A stretch of 5,579 bases of DNA from Planctomycetaceae bacterium (GTDB lineage: Bacteria; Planctomycetota; Planctomycetia; Pirellulales; Pirellulaceae): positions 1 to 5,579 of the forward strand of contig DMPQ01000227.1 in the NCBI GenBank assembly GCA_003455945.1, written 5' to 3'. Of this stretch, positions 1 to 5,579 are shown in pieces. Numbering within the stretch: the stretch's first letter is position 1; the number at the start of each line of letters is the position of its first letter. The notes below the pieces were generated by a model that searched no databases, was not told where the DNA came from, and worked only from the letters and a program-made list of their open reading frames with translations. Position numbers and translations under genes: made by a program.

Positions 1-1
1 C

Positions 2-547
2 ATGATGATGCCGGCGATGATCAATCAGGCGTTCGGTTCGCTCCAGCGAGTCGCTCCGCAAGGGGCGGCTGCCGGAGTCGCTCCGGTCGCGGCAGGTGTC
101 GGCGCGGCCGGACTGGCGGCAGCCGCTCCCCCGGCGGCTCCGGCCGATCCCAAGGAGCTTGTCCGCAACGTCATCCGCTCGGCGAACTGGACGGTCGACG
201 AGCAGGGTGATGTCTGGACCGTCACGGTGCCGATCAGCTCGCTCCGGCGTCAGAAGGTCGAAATCGCCTTGCGCGCGAAGGACCCGGCCGGTCATCCGCT
301 CGTCAACTTCCGTTCGACCTGCGGCCCCGCGACTCCCGAGAACGCGATGCTCCTGTTGCAGTTCAACTCGCAGTTGGTGCATGGGGCGTTCGCGGTCGAA
401 AAGACGTCGTCGGGGGACATGGTGCGCGTCGTCGCCAATCAGCTCGCCGACACGATGACGCTGCTCGACGTCAACAAGGTGATCACGGCGGTCGCCTGGC
501 AGGCCGATCAGGCCGAGGAAAAGCTCCTCGGCACCGACGAGAACTGA
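2..547 (+). CDS. YbjN / type III secretion chaperone-like domain protein, possibly 5'-truncated
   Basis: The frame is open from the window edge to a TGA at 545-547 and gives 181 residues from the first ATG. Three ATG codons in a row begin at position 2, so the true start may lie outside the window. Residues 1-20 look helical and residues 20-50 are a flexible Ala/Pro/Gly run. Residues 51-176 form a compact alpha/beta domain. A helix (KELVRNVIRS) is followed by strands (DVWTVTVPIS, KVEIALRA, LVNFRSTCG), then LLLQFNSQLVHGAFAVE, and a last helix with AWQADQAEEKLL. This order, and the 'L-N-L-xx-G-A-F' segment before a helix ending in 'AD..E..L', resemble the YbjN / T3S-chaperone fold. Members are small, usually cytoplasmic binding or chaperone-like proteins, and their partners are often unknown. 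No signal peptide or membrane span is visible. The fold assignment is by pattern recognition only; that the frame is coding is much surer. Confidence 0.55.
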   Translation: MMMPAMINQAFGSLQRVAPQGAAAGVAPVAAGVGAAGLAAAAPPAAPADPKELVRNVIRSANWTVDEQGDVWTVTVPISSLRRQKVEIALRAKDPAGHPLVNFRSTCGPATPENAMLLLQFNSQLVHGAFAVEKTSSGDMVRVVANQLADTMTLLDVNKVITAVAWQADQAEEKLLGTDEN

Positions 548-548
548 T

Positions 549-567
549 CGTCGGCGCAGCGCCGACG
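549..567 (+). terminator. Short hairpin directly after the YbjN-like gene
   Basis: An 8-bp perfect stem (549-556 with 560-567) closes a 3-base loop, starting one base after the TGA stop. The following bases are cgcttgttgg, so there is no real U-tract. It may stabilise the 3' end of the mRNA or help pausing ahead of the stronger hairpin downstream. Its role as a terminator is weak on its own. Confidence 0.3.
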
Positions 568-658
568 CGCTTGTTGGAGACATCCGCAGGGCGCGGAGTC
601 GAAGCGAGTTGCGGCGAGCTGACGTCGGGTCGTCCGTTCGATCGATCAGCATTCTTTT

Positions 659-705
659 CCGGGTTCGGCCGCCGACGACGGCCGCCGAACCCGGTTCTTC
701 TTTCC
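659..705 (+). terminator. Strong rho-independent-type terminator
   Basis: Positions 659-669 (ccgggttcggc) pair perfectly with 684-694. After one C-C mismatch (670/683), four more pairs (671-674 with 679-682) close a 4-base acga loop. The stem is followed by ttcttctttcc, a broken but clear T-rich tract on the plus strand. The complementary strand has A residues after the stem, so termination is expected only for rightward transcription, i.e. the YbjN-like gene. The hairpin also argues against translation of the next gene starting upstream of about 700. Confidence 0.8.
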
Positions 706-715
706 GTTGCTTCGC

Positions 716-719
716 GAGG
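716..719 (+). promoter_or_regulatory. Ribosome binding site (GAGG) for the DUF2891 gene
   Basis: GAGG at 716-719 lies 7 bases before GTG 727. The other in-frame candidates, TTG 571 (upstream of the terminator) and ATG 805 (no purine-rich stretch in the 20 bases before it), lack such support. This motif decides the start chosen. Confidence 0.7.
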
Positions 720-726
720 CTCGCTT

Positions 727-1995
727 GTGGCGTCCGAACGGTTCCCGAGGCAAGACGCAGGACGTTCGTTCGCTGCGCACGGTCGTCGACTGCTGACGGC
801 ATCGATGATCGGAGCGGCGATGTTCGGATGCGGCGACGGTGGGCGAGCCGATTCGCCGAGCGAGGCTGCCGTCGAGAACGGTCTCGTGGTCCGATCGACC
901 TCGGCGATGTCGGCGAGTGACGACAGCCAGGGGACCGGGGCATCAGGCGACGAGCGTCTGGGCCGAGGGCTCGACGGCGAGACGATCGGTCGCTTCGCGG
1001 CGCTCGTGCTGTCGGGCATCGACCGCGAGTACCCGAACAAGCCGTCGAACGTCTTGGCCGGACCTCAGGATGTCCTCTCGCCGAAGGAGCTGTATCCGGC
1101 CTTCTACGGCAACTTCGATTGGCACAGCTCGGTCCACGGACATTGGGTGTTGGTCCGGTTGCTCGTCGAGCAGCCGGATCATCCCGATGCACGGGCGATG
1201 CGCCAGGCGCTCGAGCGGCATCTGACGCTCGAAAATCTGCAGCGCGAGCGAGCGTTCTTCGAGACCCCGGAGAATCGGAGTTTCGAGCGGATGTACGGCT
1301 GGGCATGGTTCCTGCGGTTGGTCGCCGAGCTGCACGTCTGGGACGATCCCGATGCGAAGCGTTGGCGGCTGGCTTGCGAACCGCTGGAGGAGTTGTTGGT
1401 TGCGCGCACGCTCGAGTACCTGCCGAAGCTGCAGTATCCGATCCGGACCGGCGTCCATCCGAATACCGCCTTTGCCCTCGGCGAGATTCTGGATTACGCA
1501 CGCATCGTCGGTCGCGACGAGCTGGAGCGGACGATCGTCGCTCGGGCACGCGACTACTTCGGAAGCGATCGAGACTATCCCGATCGGTACGAACCGTCGG
1601 GCGAAGACTTCCTGTCGCCGGGACTCTGCGAAGCCGATCTGATGCGCCGCGTGCTCGCGCCGGAAGAGTTCGCGGCATGGCTCGATCGATTCCTGCCGAT
1701 CGAATGGGAATCCGATCCCGGCCCGATGCTGACTCCGGTCGACGTCAGCGACGTGACCGACGGCAAGATCGTGCATCTGGCGGGACTCGATCTGTCGCGC
1801 GCCTGGTGTCTGGACGGCATCGCGAGCGGGCTTCCGGAAGGAGATGCGCGGCGTGCGATCGCGCGACGTCTCGGCGAGGCGCATCTGACCAAGGGGCTCG
1901 ACTACGTCTTCAGCGGTCACTACGAAGGGGACCACTGGCTCGGGACGTTCGCCGTCTATGCGCTGACGGGGACCGGCCGAGCGGCATCGCGCTGA
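727..1995 (+). CDS. DUF2891 family protein with lipoprotein-like (possibly Tat) leader
   Basis: A 422-residue protein from GTG 727 to TGA 1993-1995. The start was chosen for its Shine-Dalgarno, its position after the terminator, and because it keeps a complete export signal. Residues 1-20 are polar, with a twin arginine (HGRRLL, about 20-25). A short hydrophobic run TASMIGAAMFG then leads to Cys35, followed by GDGG. This looks like a lipoprotein signal with a non-canonical lipobox (M-F-G-C), perhaps Tat-dependent. A low-complexity linker runs to about residue 85, then a full DUF2891 domain follows. Its recognisable blocks are REYPNKPSNVL (100-110), FYGNFDWHSSVHGHW (126-140), YGWAW (190-194), YPIRTGVHPNTAF (237-249), EPSGEDFLSP (289-298), EADLMRRVL (302-310), DVTDGKIVHL (342-351), SRAWC (357-361) and YEGDHWLGTFAVYALT (399-414). 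The domain is mainly helical and rich in conserved His, Trp, Asp and Glu, suggesting an enzyme, but no activity is known to me for the family. Family call confident; export call moderate; function unknown. Confidence 0.85.
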   Translation: MASERFPRQDAGRSFAAHGRRLLTASMIGAAMFGCGDGGRADSPSEAAVENGLVVRSTSAMSASDDSQGTGASGDERLGRGLDGETIGRFAALVLSGIDREYPNKPSNVLAGPQDVLSPKELYPAFYGNFDWHSSVHGHWVLVRLLVEQPDHPDARAMRQALERHLTLENLQRERAFFETPENRSFERMYGWAWFLRLVAELHVWDDPDAKRWRLACEPLEELLVARTLEYLPKLQYPIRTGVHPNTAFALGEILDYARIVGRDELERTIVARARDYFGSDRDYPDRYEPSGEDFLSPGLCEADLMRRVLAPEEFAAWLDRFLPIEWESDPGPMLTPVDVSDVTDGKIVHLAGLDLSRAWCLDGIASGLPEGDARRAIARRLGEAHLTKGLDYVFSGHYEGDHWLGTFAVYALTGTGRAASR

Positions 1996-2011
1996 ACGAA
2001 CGGCTCAGCGC
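1989..2011. terminator. Inverted repeat holding both convergent stop codons; possible bidirectional terminator
   Basis: gcgctga (1989-1995) and tcagcgc (2005-2011) form a perfect 7-bp stem with a 9-base loop. The left arm contains the DUF2891 stop codon (1993-1995) and the right arm, on the other strand, the kinase stop codon (2005-2007). Neither side has a T-tract, so a classical intrinsic terminator is not shown. It may mark the 3' end of both transcripts with Rho or another factor. Confidence 0.4.
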
Positions 2012-4146
2012 ATCGCGGCGGGGCGAGGGAGATCGTCCGCGAGCACTCCGGCTCGCCGCGGTACTCCGGTCGGCAGTTGCCCGGCCGCCGTCGCGAGATC
2101 ACTCCCTTCGAATCGCTCCCAACCGGTGCTTCCGCTCAGGAACGGTCGAAGCGCCGCCGGAGGTTCGTCGAGCAGTTGCGGGCGTTCGAGCGACGCCAGC
2201 GACGTGGCGAAGAGGCTCGCCCCCGGCTCGACCATCCGATCGGGTTGCATGCCGATCTCGCGCTGCCACAACAGCGGACGACCGGTGACCAGATTGCCGG
2301 CCCCGTCCCAAGCCAGATGATCGTCGTCGACCGTGGTCAGCAAGCGGTGCCTGACCAGGACCGTTCCGGTCGTCGGAACGAACCAGCAGCGATCGGTCGC
2401 CAGATGCAGCAGCAGTGGTGCGGGAGTCGATTCGTCGGCGCGCAGATCGATCAGCCCTCCGCCCAGCAGCGTGACCTGCCGGAGCTCGACGTCGGTCCGC
2501 AGCAACTCGTCAGGCAGCAATGCGTCACCCCGGATGCCTCCCAAGAGCAAGGCGGTTTCGCTCGACGCGAACGCACTCTGCTGACACTGCAGCCCGAACG
2601 GCGTTCCCGGCAGCGCACGCAGCAGATGCAGTCGGCCGCGGATCAGCGAGCGACTGACGGTGATCCGCGGGTACTGCACGACGTCGACGTTGTCGAGCTT
2701 CAGGAAGAAGGTCTCGGGGCGCCGAATCTCGATCAGCGAAGCGGCGGGGCCGGAAGGAAGAGACGCGACGATCGGGGCGAGAGAACCGGAGCCGTTGGGC
2801 ATCGTCGTCCCGGTCTCGGTCGCGTTGGTCCGGCCGGTCGCCGCGGCGGCGCTCGACGGCGCGGCGCCGACGGCCGAACCGTTGGTCGTCGGACTTGTAG
2901 CGCCGGTCGCGAGGACGGTGAACTTCCCTTCGGCGAACTCGAACTCCTGGATCGGAATCTCGGTCCAGGTTCGACCGGTGTAGGTCTGTTCGATGCGGAA
3001 CAGGGAAGGGGGCTCGCGATTCGCCGGCCCGTCGAGCTGCAGCTCGAGATCGACTCCGCGGATCGCGAACTCGTCGCCGGCGATGACGACGGCGCAACCT
3101 CCCGGTTCGACTTGCGAGGCGCGGAAGCGGAGCGCAGGACGACGCCCCGAGGCCGCGATGATCCGCAGGCCTCGCGGAGGGAGCACCAACGGCCGAACGT
3201 CACGCGTTCCGTCGAACGCCAACTGGATCTCGCGGATCGACGTCTCGCGCCGAGCCCGCTCGACTGCCCCTTCGAGCGTGGCGATCGGCGACAGCCCCGG
3301 CGTCGCCGGCATCGTCGTCTCGCCGACGACCAACGTCGTGATCGGAAGGACCATCGGCGAGTCGGCTCCCTTCGTCCGATCGGCCGAAGGGATCGGCATC
3401 GGGAGCGTCCCGCCGGTCGGAGCGGAGCCGGCGGCGCCCGAAGACGCCGTTCCGGCGCCGGCGATCGACCCTCCCTCGACTCCGCTCGCAGCGCCGGCGC
3501 TTCCTGACTCACCGGGAACGATCGGCCTCGCGGTCGACGTCTCGACCTGCCGATAGCTCGGGTCCGGCTCCGCATAGTCGGTCGACTCGGGAAGGGCCCA
3601 CTCGATCGCCAGCAGCGTCCCGACCAGCAGCACCGCAACCGCCGCCCAGGGAACGAGACGATCGAACCAGTCGCGCCGATCGACCGACGCTTCGATGATG
3701 TACGACTCGTTCAGGCCGACGTCGATCTTCAGTTCCGCCGCTGCCAGGAGCAGTTCGGCGAGCAGCTCGTTCGGCGTCTGATAGCGTCGTTGTACGTCGG
3801 CCGCGGTCAGCTTCTGGATGATCCGGACGATCGAGACGGGGACGTCGGGACGGATATCGTGCGGATCGGGGCGAGGGGCCTCGCGATGCGCGAGGACCTT
3901 CTGCAGCATCGTGCCGTCCGGATAGGGCGGCTCGCCCGTCAGCATGAAGTAGAAGGTGCATCCGAGCGAGTACAGGTCGCTTCGCGTGTCGGCAGCTCGC
4001 GGATCGTGAGCCTGTTCGGGCGAGATGTAGTCGAAGGTGCCGAGGGTCATGTCGCTGGCGGTCAGCTCGGCCTGATTCCGGTCGAGCCGGTGCATGCGGG
4101 CGAGCCCCATGTCGACCAGCTTCGCCCGGTGGTCGGGAGTGATCAC
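2005..4146 (-). CDS. C-terminal fragment of Ser/Thr kinase: C-lobe, membrane span and secreted beta-helix-like domain
   Basis: The longest possible product after the stop begins at GTG 4146 (713 residues); the coding frame itself continues back to 4206. No Shine-Dalgarno precedes this GTG, and starting there removes the HRDIKPSN catalytic loop, so independent translation is doubtful. It carries DMGLAR, GTFDYISPEQ, DLYSLGCTFY and the rest of the C-lobe, then one membrane span. The outer part starts with a Gly/Ala/Ser/Pro linker. Next comes LSPIATLEGAVERAR, with short strand-turn units such as IREIQLAFDG, LVLPPRGLRIIAASG, RPALRF and CAVVIAGDEFAIRGVDLEL. This pattern is typical of right-handed parallel beta-helix domains attached to planctomycete kinases (known family trend; the fold here is inferred). 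A second Ala/Thr/Ser/Gly-rich insert splits this region at about residues 692-745 of the full protein. The ligand is unknown. Confidence 0.4.
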   Translation of the reverse strand: MITPDHRAKLVDMGLARMHRLDRNQAELTASDMTLGTFDYISPEQAHDPRAADTRSDLYSLGCTFYFMLTGEPPYPDGTMLQKVLAHREAPRPDPHDIRPDVPVSIVRIIQKLTAADVQRRYQTPNELLAELLLAAAELKIDVGLNESYIIEASVDRRDWFDRLVPWAAVAVLLVGTLLAIEWALPESTDYAEPDPSYRQVETSTARPIVPGESGSAGAASGVEGGSIAGAGTASSGAAGSAPTGGTLPMPIPSADRTKGADSPMVLPITTLVVGETTMPATPGLSPIATLEGAVERARRETSIREIQLAFDGTRDVRPLVLPPRGLRIIAASGRRPALRFRASQVEPGGCAVVIAGDEFAIRGVDLELQLDGPANREPPSLFRIEQTYTGRTWTEIPIQEFEFAEGKFTVLATGATSPTTNGSAVGAAPSSAAAATGRTNATETGTTMPNGSGSLAPIVASLPSGPAASLIEIRRPETFFLKLDNVDVVQYPRITVSRSLIRGRLHLLRALPGTPFGLQCQQSAFASSETALLLGGIRGDALLPDELLRTDVELRQVTLLGGGLIDLRADESTPAPLLLHLATDRCWFVPTTGTVLVRHRLLTTVDDDHLAWDGAGNLVTGRPLLWQREIGMQPDRMVEPGASLFATSLASLERPQLLDEPPAALRPFLSGSTGWERFEGSDLATAAGQLPTGVPRRAGVLADDLPRPAAMR

Positions 4147-4206
4147 GACGTTCGACGGCTTGATGTCCCGATGAATGACCTGACGAGCCGCCGCATGCTC
4201 GAGCGC

Positions 4207-4209
4207 TCA
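4207..4209 (-). other. In-frame TGA inside the kinase catalytic domain
   Basis: On the minus strand the codons run CAG CTC GCG TGA GCG CTC GAG CAT, i.e. Q-L-A-stop-A-L-E-H, 11 codons before HRDIKPSN. Homologous kinases normally have a single variable residue here in helix E. A one-base change from TGG, TGC, TCA, CGA or GGA would produce the stop. The codon lies in a locally self-complementary stretch (GCTCG at 4197-4201 and CGAGC at 4212-4216 on the plus strand). Confidence 0.85.
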
Positions 4210-5076
4210 CGCGAGCTGGCACATGTAGCGGATCGCCAGACTCAGCGACAGGACTCCCTCGTCGGCGATCAGCTGCCGGACGTTTCGCCCTTCGATGTAC
4301 TCGAAGACGATGTAGTTGAGCCCCTGGTCCTGTCCGACGAAGAAGACGCGCGCGATGTTCTCGTGGTCGAGCTTCGCGGCGCTCTGCGCCTCGTTGACGA
4401 AGCGACGGAGCAGTTCCTGATCGCGACTCCCCTTGGACAGGATCTTGACCGCCACGGTCCGCCCGAGCAGCGAATCGTGCGCGCGGAAGACCGCTCCCAT
4501 GCCGCCGCCGCCGATGTACTCGTCCAGTCGGTAGTGGTCGAGGGACGTGCCGACGAGCCGCTTGGCGAAATGCTCGGCCGACGACTGGTCGTCGGGGAGC
4601 GGCGCGATCGACGAAGGGGGAGGCTCGACCGAACGCGAAATGACGGTCGGCCCCTCTTCGACCGCATCGCGCGAGCCGTCCGACCGGAGCGACGAACGCG
4701 AGGAGCTCTCCGAAGTCGGTTCGGAGGTCGAGCCGCGTTCGCGGCGCATCTCGGTCGAGGCATCTTCTTCGATACGCGACGGTTCGTCGCGCGAAGGCTT
4801 CTCGTCCGATTCGGCACGAAGCGGTGGGGACAGCGCCCGATCGAGCGGCCGAGGGCGCGACCAGCTGATGGTCGACTCGCCGGTCGCCGGAACGGAGCGA
4901 TCAGGTGGCAGGACCGGTTCGAAGCCGATCTCGTCCGCCGGTTCGGCACGGCGGGCTTCGGTGACGGAAGGTTCGACGAGCGAGTCGGTCAGGCCTCGCT
5001 CGTCGGACGGCGACGTCGCCGAGGAATCGGGCGCTGGGGCGGGCGGGAACGGCTCGTCCCCTCGTTCGCTCCCCAT
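4207..5076 (-). CDS. N-terminal fragment of Ser/Thr kinase (N-lobe), ending at premature TGA
   Basis: As literally encoded, this frame yields 289 residues from ATG 5076 to TGA 4207-4209. ATG 5076 was chosen because GGGGGAG sits 7 bases upstream. An in-frame ATG at 5127 has only a weak GGGG nearby, and the frame stays open to 5490 without protein-like composition. The product holds the disordered leader (1-165, including a Ser-rich patch at about 115-135) and the kinase N-lobe: glycine loop, Lys211 and Glu229. It also includes the hinge region (YIVFEYIEGRNV) and the start of helix E (YMCQLA). It lacks the catalytic loop, metal-binding Asp and C-lobe, so it could bind nucleotide at best weakly and could not phosphorylate. 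It stops in the middle of a helix, which makes a deliberate domain boundary unlikely. Confidence 0.5.
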   Translation of the reverse strand: MGSERGDEPFPPAPAPDSSATSPSDERGLTDSLVEPSVTEARRAEPADEIGFEPVLPPDRSVPATGESTISWSRPRPLDRALSPPLRAESDEKPSRDEPSRIEEDASTEMRRERGSTSEPTSESSSRSSLRSDGSRDAVEEGPTVISRSVEPPPSSIAPLPDDQSSAEHFAKRLVGTSLDHYRLDEYIGGGGMGAVFRAHDSLLGRTVAVKILSKGSRDQELLRRFVNEAQSAAKLDHENIARVFFVGQDQGLNYIVFEYIEGRNVRQLIADEGVLSLSLAIRYMCQLA

Positions 5077-5083
5077 GTCCTCG

Positions 5084-5090
5084 CTCCCCC
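5084..5090 (-). promoter_or_regulatory. Ribosome binding site (GGGGGAG) for the kinase gene
   Basis: On the minus strand GGGGGAG lies 7 bases before ATG 5076. It is the best purine-rich match ahead of any in-frame start in the region and favours 5076 over ATG 5127. The nearby GAGGA is too close to the ATG to serve. Confidence 0.65.
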
Positions 5091-5143
5091 GATGATTCGA
5101 CCGACCGCCGTCGCTCGGCCCCGACATTTGGCCCCGAATTTCG

Positions 5144-5172
5144 AGTCTACGTGGGGGCGTGCGGTGAGGCCA
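5144..5172 (-). promoter_or_regulatory. Possible promoter of the kinase gene
   Basis: On the minus strand TAGACT (5149-5144, four of six matches to TATAAT) follows TGGCCT (5172-5167, three of six matches to TTGACA) at a 17-base spacing. Transcription would start near 5137, about 60 bases before ATG 5076. The -35 match is poor, so this is tentative. Confidence 0.3.
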
Positions 5173-5396
5173 GGCGCCCGGAAGGTGCCGAGCGGAGAGC
5201 CGGCCGAACGCTACCGAGGAGCCGACGAGGATCGGTGCGACCCTCGCGATCGTCACTCGGAACGCCGGTCGATCGCCGCCGACCGGGCCGAAACCCCGCC
5301 GTCTCGCCGAACGACGTTCGCGTTCCGGGCGATGCGGCTGACCCGTTCCTCGGTCATTTTCGAGCGACGAGTTCCGCTCGGCTTGCGCCGCAATCA

Positions 5397-5426
5397 TTGA
5401 CCCTCGAATCCCCCGGAAACGATAAT
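5397..5426 (+). promoter_or_regulatory. Sigma70-like promoter directed out of the window
   Basis: TTGACC at 5397-5402 (five of six consensus bases) and GATAAT at 5421-5426 (five of six) are separated by 18 bases. This is a good housekeeping promoter, and it stands out in such GC-rich DNA. Transcription would begin near 5433 and run rightward, divergent from the kinase gene. No convincing start codon follows before the window ends, so the gene it serves must begin beyond 5579 and would have a leader of at least about 145 bases. Confidence 0.6.
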
Positions 5427-5579
5427 TCCAAGGTCCGCTCCCCCGATCCACCCCCCTCGGGTCCGCCCGCCCCTTGCGAGTCGTCGTCACCGATTCGAAG
5501 GACGAGCGAGAACCGAACGGGGACTTTCTCTCGATCGATCCCGAGAGTCGCTCCTGAAGCTCCGTCGCCGCGGCATCGC

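Larger units (their letters stand above)
2005..5076 (-). pseudogene. Transmembrane Ser/Thr protein kinase (Hanks type) interrupted by one in-frame TGA
   Basis: Read through the TGA, this is one 1023-codon gene. Residues 1-165 are a disordered Ser/Pro/Glu/Arg-rich leader. The kinase domain covers about 182-445: Gly-loop IGGGGMGAVF (188-197), VAVK with ATP-binding Lys211, helix-C Glu229, HRDIKPSN (302-309, catalytic Asp304), DMG in place of DFG (322-324), GTFDYISPEQ (346-355) and DLYSLGC (367-373). A membrane span lies at about 474-495 (LVPWAAVAVLLVGTLLAIEWAL). A Gly/Ala/Ser linker and a secreted C-terminal region to residue 1023 follow. Such kinases phosphorylate proteins on Ser/Thr in response to an outside signal; the substrate is unknown. 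The only defect is the stop at codon 290, and the frame matches on both sides. If the TGA is real and not read through, no active kinase is made. If it is an error, this is an ordinary intact gene. The 3' end abuts the convergent DUF2891 gene. Confidence 0.8.
5077..5579. other. Upstream region between divergent transcription units; no gene supported
   Basis: About 500 bases upstream of the kinase. Open frames cross it on both strands, but their translations are Arg/Pro/Ser-rich and match no family I recognise, as expected for GC-rich noncoding DNA. It holds the possible kinase promoter, the strong plus-strand promoter, and a small hairpin (5528-5533 with 5542-5547, 6 bp, 8-base loop) in the presumed leader of the next gene. 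A 27-codon frame from TTG 5474 to TGA 5555-5557 has no ribosome binding site and is not called. Confidence 0.55.

Noticed and set aside
571..726. Upstream extension of the DUF2891 frame to TTG 571
   Set aside because: It spans the strong terminator hairpin, has no ribosome binding site, and would bury the export signal deep in the protein.
943..1935. Open frame of 330 codons antisense to the DUF2891 gene
   Set aside because: The plus strand matches DUF2891 over its whole length; the antisense frame has no recognisable motif.
1119..2288. Plus-strand frame of 389 codons overlapping the DUF2891 gene and the kinase 3' end
   Set aside because: Arg/Ala-rich out-of-frame shadow crossing the ends of two well-supported genes.
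2077..3507. Open frame of 476 codons on the plus strand opposite the kinase outer domain
   Set aside because: Arg/Gln-rich, repetitive composition and no family resemblance. The minus-strand frame continues the kinase and explains the region.
4207..4209. Genome-wide reassignment of TGA to Trp or another amino acid
   Set aside because: The YbjN-like, DUF2891 and kinase genes all end in TGA at sensible C-termini, so TGA works as a stop here.
4140..4216. Frameshift as the cause of the kinase split
   Set aside because: The reading frame is identical before and after the stop, and the spacing from helix E to HRDIKPSN is normal, so no insertion or deletion is needed.
3790..5400. Open frame of 536 codons on the plus strand opposite the kinase
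   Set aside because: It is antisense to a frame with clear kinase motifs. Its product is Arg/Gly/Asp-rich with no recognisable domain, and long antisense frames are expected at this GC content.
5474..5557. 27-codon frame from TTG 5474 as a leader peptide
   Set aside because: No ribosome binding site, a rare start codon and no recognisable pattern; its only support is lying after the plus-strand promoter.

Overview
This GC-rich window most likely comes from a planctomycete or close relative. The main reason is a very large Hanks-type Ser/Thr kinase: a cytoplasmic catalytic domain, one membrane span, and a long secreted part that reads like a right-handed beta-helix. The other genes fit but do not prove this. 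No rRNA, tRNA, CRISPR array or insertion sequence was seen.

Layout, left to right. (1) Positions 2-547 (+) carry the end of, or possibly all of, a small protein with an Ala/Pro-rich start and a YbjN / type III secretion chaperone-like C-terminal domain. Two hairpins follow it: a short one at 549-567 and a very strong 15-bp terminator-like one at 659-694. (2) Positions 727-1995 (+) encode a DUF2891-family protein with an apparent lipoprotein-type, possibly twin-arginine, leader. (3) Positions 2005-5076 (-) encode the kinase. It runs convergently with the DUF2891 gene, with only 9 bases between the two stop codons, and both stops sit in the arms of one inverted repeat. (4) Positions 5077-5579 hold no gene I can support. 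They contain a possible kinase promoter on the minus strand and a good sigma70-like promoter on the plus strand that fires out of the window.

The central observation is that the kinase reading frame is broken by one in-frame TGA at 4207-4209. It lies between the N-lobe and the HRD catalytic loop. The frame is the same on both sides, and every recognisable kinase motif survives on one side or the other. This is therefore a substitution, not a frameshift. It may be a sequencing error, a recent nonsense mutation, or much less likely a recoded stop. TGA is the normal stop of the other genes here, so global TGA reassignment is not supported.

Nothing links the three genes into one pathway: they lie in separate transcription units. 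The kinase would be a transmembrane signalling receptor if intact. The DUF2891 protein is probably envelope-located, and the YbjN-like protein probably acts as a small cytoplasmic binding or chaperone protein.
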